Source: UBA7396 sp047637875 (GTDB lineage: Bacteria > Patescibacteriota > Gracilibacteria > BD1-5 > UBA6164). Taken from it: 64,000 nucleotides of DNA. Below are positions 54,796 to 64,000 of the stretch, piece after piece (the stretch's first letter is position 1; every line of letters starts with the position of its first letter). Made by a program: the position numbers and the translations under genes. A model generated the notes under the pieces. The model was not told the origin of the DNA. It searched no databases and was given only the letters and a program-made list of their open reading frames with translations. Location of the stretch: positions 19,053 to 83,052 of the forward strand of contig JBLJBH010000025.1 in assembly GCA_047637875.1 (NCBI GenBank), in the 5' to 3' direction.

Positions 54796-55377
54796 TTACT
54801 TAAAACTTTCCATTAACTCCTTTCTAAGTTCATCAATTCAGATATTATTTTTAGCTGAAACTGTCATAATTTTTTGACCAAAAAATATTTGCTGTGTATA
54901 AGAAACTGATTTATTTATTTCATTATTTGAAAGTCTATCAATTTTATTTAATACAAAAATTAAAGGTATACCAAATTCACCTAAAAATTTAAACATATCA
55001 ATATCGGTTTCAGTTGGCCCCAGTTTACTATCTAAAACTACAACAATTCTTTTTATATCTGAAGAAAATTCCTCTAAATACCAGCTAATTAAAGCATCGA
55101 GTTTATCTTTTTCTATTTGCCCAAGTTTTGCAAATCAATATCCTGGTAAATCAACAAAATGATATTTATTATTTACTTTAAAAAGATTTGCTAGTTTTGT
55201 TTTTCAAGGCAATGATGAAGTTTTTACTAAATCTTTACTTTGAAATATAGCATTCATCAAACTTGATTTTCATACATTTGATCTACCAACAAAAACTATT
55301 TGTTTTTTATTATCAAATGTTATTTTATTAGACTCAATAGAAATTGATTTATCAAAAGAAACTTCTAAATTTTTCAT
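54796..55377 (-). CDS. engB: Ribosome biogenesis GTPase EngB (YsxC/YihA)
   Basis: 193 residues. P-loop GRSNVGKSS (31-39), G2 region LPGKTKLANLF, G3 DLPGYGFAKL and G4 NKIDRLS match the EngB family, whose P-loop and DLPGYG box are diagnostic. Needed for 50S assembly. The length fits. All conserved P-loop residues are present. Confidence 0.95.
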
Positions 55378-55454
55378 AGTTAAATTTGTATTTATATAAT
55401 ATTTCGAGTATAATATAGTCAAGATTTTTAAATTACCTAATAAAAATTATAAAA

Positions 55455-56597
55455 ATGAATAAAAAAATTATAAATAATGCTATCAGTACTTACCTTTGAC
55501 TTTGAGCATTACTTTTACTACCTTCAAAAAAAGAAAATATAAATAATCCTTTTGTAAAAAAACATGCAAAAACTGCAGTTTTTATACATATATTAATGCT
55601 TATAAATTATATAGTTTTTATAAGTTTTTCTTTTTTATGACGTTTTTCTTTTTACTGATTTTATTTAAATCACGTACTTGCATCAATAATTTTTATCTGA
55701 CTTTTTTGATGGATTTTATATTGAATAAAAAAAGCATATTCTTGAGATGATTTCAGCATTAATGATATGTCAAATATGATAAAAACCGACAAAATAGTTG
55801 AAATAAAAAATTCAGATTTAAATGAAGAATGAGTTTTAACAATTATACTTTCTTTAATTCCTTTTTTATGATTTGTTATTAAATGAAAATTTACTAATTA
55901 TAAAAGTCCTATTATAGAAAACAATATTAAATTAAATCTTATAATTACATTTATAATAAGTTTACTTTTTGCTATATGAGATGAAAATTTAGGATTATTT
56001 TTTTGATTATTTTATTTAATTTTTATTTGATTTTATTCAATTTTAATAATTTCAAGACAAAATATTATTTCATTGAATCTTAATAAAATTCCAACTTTTT
56101 GAGAAATTTATTTATATTTTTTATCAATTTATGAATATTTAAAAAATTATTTTACAAATAAAAAATTTATATCACTAAATGAATTAATTAAAAATAAAAA
56201 ACTAGAAATTGAAACAAAAGAAGAACAAGAAAAAGAAGTTTTAAATAATTTAAAAGAAGAAAAGTTAAATAGTTTTTTAGCATATATTCCTTATTTAAAT
56301 ATAATTAAATTAATTGATATAAAATCAAAAAATAAAAATCATATAATAAACTGATTAATATTAACTTTTTTATCTATAATTTTAGTTCTATTAAAATACA
56401 ATAATTATCAAATTTTTATAGTATTTTTAATATTTTTTGGGATATGATATTTAAAAAATCCTAACTATAAATTTCCTTTTTTATTTGATATTTATCAAGT
56501 TTTTGCAAATATTTTCAATAAATTTTTCTCTTGATCTAAAAAAGCAATTGAATTACAAAAAGAAGTACAAGAAGTGAGTTTTAAAATTGAGCAATAA
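55455..56597 (+). CDS. Polytopic membrane protein
   Basis: 380 residues with about eight or nine membrane helices in two halves, split by a coiled-coil Lys/Glu stretch (residues about 240-275, LEIETKEEQEKEVLNNLKEE). N-terminal part resembles small DUF4870-type proteins (LGLGALLLLPSKKENINNPF...KHAKTAVFIHIL). Overlaps the convergent TraX-like gene by 17 bases. Function unknown. Confidence 0.6.
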
Positions 56598-57219
56598 TAT
56601 ATAATAATGCTAAATGAATCGGATAAAATCAATATTTTATCCAAAAATTTATCTTAAAATCATACTTTTGAATGGGGGTAAAATAAAGTAAAAATACTGC
56701 AAATAAAGCAAATATTTGATAATGATACTGAAAATCAAAATTTTTATAATCAACCAAATAAAATAAAATAGTTAATATAGAAAAATATAAAAATGTAATT
56801 TTTTTCTGCCAAGTAAAATAAAATAAAATAATAGTTAAAACTCAATATATTCCATAATCAAAATTCAGAATTTGTGCTATGTAAAGCATTATTGAGATAA
56901 AAACAGCTTTAAAATATATTTTAATTTTTTCATTTTCTATAATTTCCAAAGAAATAAGTCAAAATAATAGAGTAAAACATATATTATAAATTTGATTTCA
57001 AAATAAAAAAAATATTGGTATTTGAGAAATAATAGCTAAAATAAAAATTCTTTTAGCATAATTTTGTCTATTTTTTGTAAGCTTATATCATCTTACAATT
57101 CCCCAAGCAAAAAGTGGAAAAGCAAGTCTTCCTATCATCCTCCAAATTTCTTCTCAAGGGAAAAATATAAGCCCCATATGGTCTATAAACATAGTGATAA
57201 AAGCAATTATGGTTACCAT
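56581..57219 (-). CDS. TraX family membrane protein
   Basis: 212 residues, about six to seven helices. Start MVTIIAFITMFIDHMGLIFF and the RMIGRLAFPLFAWGIVRGYK block match TraX/acyltransferase-like proteins, which acetylate pilin or surface molecules. Its stop overlaps the convergent membrane protein gene. It starts three bases after rsmE stop. Confidence 0.8.
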
Positions 57220-57221
57220 TT

Positions 57222-57929
57222 TTATTTTTGTAAAAGATAAAATCAAACGACGACTGGAGTATTTTCAGTACGAAGAATATTTTCTCAAAGATTTATTTTT
57301 ATAGAATTATATTTTAAAAATAAATCATTTTCACGATCAGAAAAACCTCATTCTGGTCAAACAAAGATATTTATATTTTGAGAAAAATTAAGTGATAATT
57401 CACTTAATTTTTTTGCATTTTTTTTATCAGTATGAAAAAAAAGTTTTTCTCAAGAAATACTTGTAATATCCAATTTTTCTAAAAAGTTCAGTGTAGGAAT
57501 TATATTTCTATTTGATTGTTCTACGGCTTCTTTTATAATTTTTTCAAATCTTTGTATTTTATTTGGAGAAAGTCTGAGATCTTGACTTCTTTCAGCTCTA
57601 AAGAAGTTAAATTCACTATATCAAACTTCTGTACCTTTTTGAATAATTTCTTCTATTTTATCAATTTTATTAGGAATTGATTGGAATAAAACTAATTTAT
57701 AATTTTCTTGTATTTTTATAATTTTCTCTATAAAAGAAAAGATAATATTTTTTTTATCGATTGAAGTAATTTTGTATTTAAAATCTATAAAATTTTTAGA
57801 GTCAAAAAAAATTACCTCATCTCAAGTTTTTGCTCTTAAAACTTTAATAAGTTGATAGATAATTTCTTCATCTTGTAAAATAACTTCAATATTTCCTAAT
57901 GAATTACTTTCTAAAAAAAATCTTTGCAT
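57222..57929 (-). CDS. rsmE: 16S rRNA m3U1498 methyltransferase RsmE
   Basis: 235 residues. A PUA-like N-terminus with HLIKVLRAKTGDEV-like QLIKVLRAKTGDEV is followed by a SPOUT domain with IFVGPEGGFSDRE and NILRTENTPVVVGFYLL, both diagnostic of RsmE. The enzyme methylates U1498 of 16S rRNA. The gene reads directly into the traX-like gene. Confidence 0.92.
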
Positions 57930-57951
57930 AATTAAATTTTAATATTAAAAA

Positions 57952-57975
57952 GGAACGAAAATATTCGTTCCCTAC
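57952..57975. repeat. 24-bp dispersed hairpin repeat, copy 2
   Basis: Identical to 41645-41668. It lies in the short gap between the 57996 gene and rsmE. Confidence 0.7.
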
Positions 57976-57995
57976 ATTATTTTTGTAAGATAAAA

Positions 57996-58328
57996 TTATC
58001 TTGGCATTCAGTAAAAATCTAAACCTTTTGCATCAACCATACTTCAAGTTATAAAATTTTTCTTTTTTCAAGTTTTAAAAAACCCTCTTTCATCTAAAAT
58101 CCCTTGTTCAATAAGAGATTGAACATTTTTAGTTGATAGTTTTTTCTTTGGAAAATTTTGTTTATTTTCAAAGTAATGAGTTCTAGATTTATAAGACATA
58201 TTTTTTCTAGTTTGTGGATTTTCATTACCAATATATACTTGGTATGCTGCTTTTTTGTTTTTTGCTAGTTTTCTTGCTGCAGCTTGTTTTTTTACTACTC
58301 TTGACGAAAGTCCATGCGAATTTGCCAT
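57996..58328 (-). CDS. Small basic protein
   Basis: 110 residues starting MANSHGLSSRVVKKQAAARK, Lys/Arg-rich, with KNMSYKSRTHYFENKQNFPK near the middle and VDAKGLDFYGMPR at the end. No signal or membrane segment. Basic character suggests RNA or DNA binding. No family recognised. Two TGA glycines occur near the C-terminus. Confidence 0.6.
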
Positions 58329-58433
58329 ACTTCTTTCTAAATTAAATTATAAATATCTAAAAATTTGCACGAATTATATGAAAAAAAATTAATATTTCAA
58401 GTTTTATTATTGATTTTTTATAACTTGGGGAAT

Positions 58434-59477
58434 TTAATCAACCATAAAATGCTTCTCACTATCAAAGATCAGCTCATCATCAATAAATATTTGTGATACA
58501 TGAGGAAAAATATCGATATGATATTTTTGAACCACATCTTTATGAAGTTTTTTTCTATAGATATTATGTTTTTTCCCAAGTGAAAGATGAAAACCAGAAA
58601 TTCTTTCAAATTGATTTACATCTGTTAAAGTTTTTTCCCGAGTAATATCAGGATTGAGACCAAATCATAGTTCTCTCATCATTACTTCCCCATTTTCATC
58701 ACGAGAAATTTTTTCCATGATTTTGAGAAATCATTCTGGAGTTGTGTTTTCATCAGCATAAACTCTACTTTCTTTTATTGTTATTTTAAAAGGTTTTTCA
58801 GGAAAAATCATTTCAAAATTTTCTCAAGGATAAGCCCTAATATACATTTCTCAATTAGTTAGAGAAAAATCTTTAACTTCTGAAAAATTTTCTCCAATTG
58901 GATAAGTTCCATATCTATTATCTAAAGCAAAGTTCCCAGTATTTTGTTTCATATCTTCAAATCATCATTCTAAAATCAAAACAGCTCATTCTGGAGAAAC
59001 TATTTTCATAATTTTTCCATTATCATTTTTTTGCTTTAAAAAATCAGAAACTTTTTGAAAATATGGAGATTGATAACTTACAGCTCTAAGATAAGTTTCT
59101 ATTTGGTCTTCTTTTATATAAGTAAGATGATTATGTTCAATTCCTGCTATAGTTCTGTGTTGTAATGACATACGAATACGAAATTCTTCTAAACGAAAAT
59201 TTGTACTTTCGACCATAATCACGGTTGAAAATGGTTCAAGAGAAAGTATTTTTTCTTTCAAATCACTACTCGAAATATCACCATATTTCACTATTTCAGA
59301 ATTTGGATAATTTTTTAAATTTTCTATATATCAATTTGCCATCAAAATAGAAAGTGGAGAATCTAAATCATAAATCAAAACTACTTTTTTTCAAAGTAGT
59401 TCTTTATTATAAATTTGAAGATTTTTTTCTAAGATATCTTTTGTAGCTTGTAAAGCAATATTTTGAAGTAAATTCAT
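58434..59477 (-). CDS. M29-aminopeptidase-like protein (tentative)
   Basis: 347 residues, soluble. The C-terminal part with NGEMYIRAYPGENFEMIFPE and REKTLTDVNQFERISGFHLS-type segments ending in His-rich IDIFPHVSQIFID-like sequence recalls aminopeptidase T (M29) proteins seen in this phylum, but the metal-binding Glu/His set was not confirmed. N-terminal part looks like a Rossmann-like fold (KVVLIYDLDSPLS). The start ATG was chosen at 59477. Confidence 0.5.
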
Positions 59478-59533
59478 AAAATTTAATAAATAATATTTGC
59501 TTTATTATAAGAAAAATAAATTAAAGTAAAGTA

Positions 59534-59716
59534 CTAAAATGGTTCTTTTTTCCAATTAATAATTTCAGAGAGTTCTGAGTGAAAATACATCAAATATCTT
59601 CTAATTCTATCATGAACAAACGAAAGATGATGAAGCGCTTTTATTAAAACTAAATTTTTTGTAAGTTTTTGAGTAACTCAATCTGAAACAAATTCTTTTG
59701 ATTTCATTTTCTTCAT
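59534..59716 (-). CDS. Small hypothetical protein
   Basis: 60 residues, MKKMKSKEFVSDGVTQKLTK, helical and basic with a His/Phe-rich middle (LHHLSFVHDRIRRYLMYFHS). One TGA glycine. Clear ATG and TAG. Lies between the aminopeptidase-like gene and the MBL gene. Unknown. Confidence 0.45.
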
Positions 59717-59836
59717 ATTTTCTATATTTATTATTTTAAGTAAGACTTTATTATATACTTTTTTAAAATTTTGCAAAAAATTACCACTTTTTGAAAAAAT
59801 CTATATAATCTCTCAAATTATTTTTTAAAACTATTT

Positions 59837-61324
59837 ATGAAAATACACTATTTATGACACTCTGAATTTTTGGTAGAAATAAAGAATTCTACATGAAAAA
59901 CTATAAAAATACTTTCTGATGCTTGGCTTTCTAATTATGCTTTTTGAGATATGATGGCAAGATACCCAAAAATTGAAATTGATTATGAAAAATTAGAACT
60001 TGACGCAATATTTTTAAGTCATTCACATTGCGATCATCTTGATCCATACACTCTTATAAAAATATATGAAAATTTGAAACCAAGACCACTTTTACTCATC
60101 CCTGAAACACTTATTTTTTTAGTTCCACTTTTTGAAAAATATCTTCCAAAGCAAAAAATTCAAATATTAAAATCTTGAATAACTTTTAATCTTGATTGAA
60201 TAGATATAACTTGAATAATTTTTGAAAATGATTATTTGACAAATGAAGATGATGTAATGACACTTGCAATTTCAAATGAAACAGAGCTAATTTATACTGA
60301 CGTTGACACTGTTCCACCAGAAAATGAGGAAAGTATAAATTTGCTTTATGATTTATTTACTGCAAAAAACTATACTCAAGCGCTTTATTTAAGTACTAGA
60401 AATGAACTTCCTGGAAATTTCAAAATATTAGAAGCAAAATCTATAGAAGAAAGAAAAAAGATTTTAAAGCAATATTTGGAGCAAAGAAATGATGAAATAG
60501 AATACAATTATTTTAGATTTGAAGAAGATTTTATAGAGTGTAGTGATATTCAAGAACTTCCATATTTTATGAAAGCCGTAATAGGACAATGAATAGTAGC
60601 ACCAAATCCTGAGTTTTTAAAACTTAGAATTTTAAAACTTGATGAAGAAGCAACTTTAGAAAAAAAAGCTGCAAAAAAATATTGAAGAAACTTCCCTATA
60701 ACTCATTTTGAAGCTGGAAAAACTTATAATATAGAATGAAGAAAATTTGAGATTTTTGGAAATATAGATTTTTTAAAATCAATAGAAATGCCAAATCCCG
60801 AAACAAATCTAGATTCAGATATTTGGAAAGAAGATAAAGTAGGACCACTTGATGAAAGAAAATGAAACTATAAAGCCCAAGAACAAAAGATTTTAGAAAT
60901 GTTAAATAATAAATTTCTTCCTTATCGGATAGCTAACAGCGAAGATAATCTAAAAAATGCCATATTAAATTCAAAAAATCATAAATATGTAGTAAAAATT
61001 AGGTATGGTAATTCAAGTGAATACTTTGAAAGAAATTATTTTTACTCATTTTGAAGTGTAAGATTTGAGGAAGAAAGAGGAAAACATGAGGACTATAACG
61101 AAGATTATTGGGCAAATGATTTGGAGGATTTTCTTGAAGGAACTCAAGAGCTTTATTCAAATTTTTGGCATAAACTAAATCCAAAAAAAACTTACAGAGT
61201 TTGGACTATGCTAGGAGCAAATTTTATAAACAATGATATTTTATATAAAAAATTCTCTCTTCATTTTAAAAGAGCTAGTTTATGAAAAGATGTAGATAGT
61301 TTTGTAGAAAGGTATATAAAATAA
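59837..61324 (+). CDS. UlaG-like metallo-beta-lactamase fold protein
   Basis: 495 residues. The N-terminal domain has the metal motif SHSHCDHLDP (His62, His64, Asp66, His67) and YLGHSEFLVE (the GH-start of UlaG/YtnP types), with LIYTDVDT near residue 155. The C-terminal 270 residues are unlike standard MBL proteins and have no recognised fold. Homologues hydrolyse lactones or phosphodiesters. The long C-terminal extension suggests a partner-specific or nucleic-acid role, not provable here. Confidence 0.8.
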
Positions 61325-61348
61325 AAACTCGCGTTCGCGAGTTTTTTT
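61323..61348. terminator. Bidirectional terminator
   Basis: AAAAACTCGC-G-TT-CGCGAGTTTTT; the minus-strand gene stop lies at its edge. Confidence 0.88.
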
Positions 61349-62165
61349 ACTCAATAGTTATTTCTAATCATAAATCTCATTTTAATTCTTTTCTTTTAGA
61401 ATCTAATTCTTTATATCTCTCTTCTTGTAGAAAATCTCTATGTGTTTCATAAATATCTTCAAGTGGTTTTATTTCAAATGAAATTTTTATATATTCATTT
61501 ATTTTAGTAAGTATTTCTTTCGCTTCATCTACATTTTTAAAATTAAATTCTTTATTTTTTCAAGCAAATTTTACAGTATCAGTTGAAAATTTCATTTTTC
61601 AATCTGGTAAAATAGTTAAAATACTTGTGTCAAAAAGTCAGTTCATATCTACCTCATAAGTTCCTGTTTTTCATTCAACTGGTTTTAAACTAAATCCAGT
61701 ATTTTGTAATTCTTGAATAATGGCTTGTTCTTGTTTTGGCAGTGCTGCAATATCTATTTTTCCAGTTACAATATTTCCTATATTTTGCATATGAGTTTTA
61801 ACTGCATCCATAAGGGAAGGTTGAACTTTTTCTATTTTTTCTGCACCTAGTTCAGACGGTTGTTGTACTGATGCTTGATTTAATGATTGCTCTCAAGATA
61901 ATTTTTCAAGTAATTTCATAAATGAATCTCTATTTATCCAAGTTTCAGTTCAAGCAACTTGCAAGTCATCAACTAATATTTTAGCTTGATTTCTAGTATA
62001 ACTAATTGCTTCTTTTTTGTCTCATTTAATTCTTTCAATTAATGCTAAAGCTTCTTCTTTAGTTATATTTGAATCGGCTAATGCTTTTGATAAAGCATCT
62101 TTAAAATTAGATGAAGATTGTATATCTTTTGCTGATTGTTCAGTGTAATTTTGTACTTCTGCCAT
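61347..62165 (-). CDS. Hypothetical protein with Ala/Gln-rich middle
   Basis: 272 residues, no signal or membrane helix, starting MAEVQNYTEQSAKDIQSSSN. Helical N-terminus, then Gln/Pro stretch (SLNQASVQQPSELGAEKIEK) and a mixed C-terminal domain (GKTGTYEVDMNGLFDTSILT). Not recognised. It follows the secreted lysozyme-like gene on the same strand after a terminator. Confidence 0.55.
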
Positions 62166-62228
62166 ATTTTTTAAATTAATATATAAAATTTGTTTTTGTT
62201 GTTTATTAACAAGATAATTTTATCATAC

Positions 62229-62265
62229 AAAAAAAATAATGTCAAAATTTTGACATTATTTTTTT
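62229..62265. terminator. Terminator
   Basis: AAAAAAATAATGTCAAAA and TTTTGACATTATTTTTT, nearly perfect, after the lysozyme-like gene. Confidence 0.8.
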
Positions 62266-62272
62266 ATTGATT

Positions 62273-63877
62273 TTATGCAGCTTTTTTCAAATTTGAATAT
62301 TCCTCATTTGAAGCAGAAATAATTTTTGATGTATCATCTAATAATCTTTCAAGTCAGACTAAAATCTTTTTAGATCTTTGTTTTTGAATATCATCATTAG
62401 ATGTTGCAATTACTTTCTTATGATGTTCTATTTGTTCTTTATAATAAGCTTCTAAATCATCAACTTTAGATAATTTATCAATAAGTTTAGATTTTGCTTC
62501 TCCAGACATATTTGGTAAATTCATCTGAGTAAGCTTTGAAAGTAATTCTTTTTTATAATATTGTTTCACAACAACAGAAACATCAGCTTTTGGAGTTTGG
62601 TCAATTAACTCTACCTTTTCCACATATCACATAGAAACTTTACTAACTTCCACACTAACTCAAGGAGCTTGAGTTAGTGATGAAAAATCATCATCATTTG
62701 AAGCAATAACAGAAACCATTCTTTTATCTGGTTGAGCTTGTCTATTTACTAAAATATCATTTGAATAATTTGTTTGAGCCAATTGTGCATATCTTTTTCA
62801 AACACTATCAATATAATCACTTGTTTTTGTTCCTAACCAGTCTCATTTTACTTGAGCTAATCTTTGATAAAAAGCCTGTACAGGATTTTCTTGTTTTATA
62901 GCATAATTTGCTATCAATTCTGCTCCATAAGAACCTCTATGATGCATAGTTGCAAGTATTTGAGAAATATTTATTCACTTATTTAATAATAACGAAATAG
63001 ATGGAGTTTTTATTGCATATTGGTAATTTCTGAGTGTAAATTTTCTCATAATTTCATCTTGTAATTCAGGACTTTTTAGATACTTCTGAATTTGTTGGTC
63101 AGTTTTTATTCAAAATCAAGCAAGAGTTTCTTTTGTGAATTGATATCTTCATTTTGCATATTTTTGACTATTAACTCAATATTTTTCTCATTTTTTAGCA
63201 TTACTTGCTTTGTAATTACCATTACTTTCAATAGCAGATATAGCTCTAATATAAGCATTATAATCAAAAGATCATGGTCATACATTTGCATAAGTGATAT
63301 TATATGGGTTTTCAGGAATTTTATTATAATTTGATATTTCTTCTAAAGGAGTAAATTTGTTTTCCTCTTGAATAGGTAAATCTTGATTTTTTTGTAATTC
63401 AGAAGAAATTGGTTGAGAAATACTTTCAGTTTTTCTAGAAAACATTTTAACTAAAGTTTTAGCTTCTTTCTCATCTCTAGCTAAAATATATTCTTTTCAA
63501 GCTATTAAATCAGTTTTTGGATTTTTTATTCTACTTCAATCTTTTCAAACAAGTAAATCCCATCAAGTTGAAACTCAAAAAGATCTTATCATAAAACCTT
63601 CTACACTATCTCATGATATAGCTTTAGCTAATTTAATTTTTTTAATTTCTTTTTCTTTTTGATGAGTTGGAACTTCTTGAGAAATTTCTTCTTTTTGATA
63701 ATCATTATTTTCAGCAATTACAGGATTTGATTGTAATGCAGCTGAAATTCAAAGTATTATTCATATTTTTTTTGCAAAATATCAAATACCTTTTTTTATT
63801 TCTGTAGAAGTTTGGTTATTCACTAAACTTGCTTCTTCTTTTTTATCTTTTGAAGAGAATATTATATTTAAAAACAT
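62273..63877 (-). CDS. Secreted lysozyme-like protein with coiled-coil tail
   Basis: 534 residues. A hydrophobic segment (30-50) probably acts as membrane anchor or signal. Residues about 200-330 have a lysozyme-like signature: AISAIESNGNYKASNA (Glu in the catalytic-type ESxG position), then GVNSQKYAKGRYQFTKETLA, like the AIExxGxYxA...YGxYQ core of transglycosylases. The C-terminal 150 residues are Lys/Glu-rich coiled coil. No LysM is visible. It probably cuts peptidoglycan for assembly or attack. Confidence 0.75.
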
Positions 63878-64000
63878 ATGTTTTATTTAAAAAAGTAAGA
63901 GTTCATTGTATTTATTAAATATTTAAAATCAAGAAAAAATTATATTCTAAAAATTCTAAAATAAAACCGGACACTTTGAGTATAATAAAAATACTACAGA

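Noticed and set aside
1..64000. Many genes broken by TGA, as pseudogenes
   Set aside because: The TGA codons sit at conserved glycines and the frames run on to TAA/TAG, so this is code 25 rather than decay. Selenocysteine was rejected too: positions are glycine, and no SECIS-type pattern is seen.

Overview
The window is very AT-rich and can only be read sensibly if UGA is translated as glycine (genetic code 25). TGA falls in frame at invariant glycines: the Fic box (10342-10344), the RecJ DYDVDG box, the PilB Walker A loop and the GTPase loops. TAA and TAG are the stops. Together with small membrane proteins, many secreted SLH/LysM/CHAP proteins, type IV pilus parts and tiny intergenic gaps, this points to the Patescibacteria/CPR lineage Absconditabacteria-Gracilibacteria. 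The species cannot be told from sequence alone. ORFs called with the standard code break genes into pieces, so the coordinates here were rebuilt with code 25.

Layout. 1-6.6 kb: envelope genes (secreted fragment, prepilin-like protein, Wzx-type flippase, TPR protein, M23-SLH peptidase). 6.6-10 kb: housekeeping block on the minus strand (FtsW-like SEDS protein, YggT, RNase III, NusB, bL32). 10-17.5 kb: accessory block with two Fic proteins around a methyltransferase, a three-gene cluster of unknown function and a giant pilin-like LamG protein. 17.6-26 kb: two-component system, MltG, Der, AI-2E-type permease, extradiol-dioxygenase-like protein. 26.2-32 kb: ArsR-type regulator, membrane-fusion lipoprotein and RND pump. 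32-36.9 kb: glycosyltransferases, SLH-PKD protein, SpoU methyltransferase.

36.9-41.5 kb is the most striking part: a complete diversity-generating retroelement (DGR) on the minus strand. In transcription order it has a pilin-like target gene with a C-terminal variable repeat (VR), a reverse transcriptase, a template repeat (TR) and an Avd-like four-helix gene. All 20 TR/VR differences lie at TR adenines. The reverse transcriptase carries a C-terminal region resembling MutS domain I, and a GC-richer palindromic element sits in frame inside its coding sequence.

41.5-49.2 kb: a repeat-rich gap, then transglutaminase-like and S41 proteases, GalU, a DinD-like membrane protein and RecJ. 49.2-54.2 kb: a small GC-richer gene that ends only with TGA, a tRNA, pilus genes including a PilB-type ATPase, a LysM-CHAP hydrolase, bL21 and tRNA-Gln. 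54.3-64 kb: EngB, RsmE, TraX-like and other membrane proteins, a UlaG-like metallo-hydrolase and a secreted lysozyme-like protein. Overall the genes suit a small, surface-attached cell with pili, wall-cutting enzymes and one hypervariable pilus-type adhesin.
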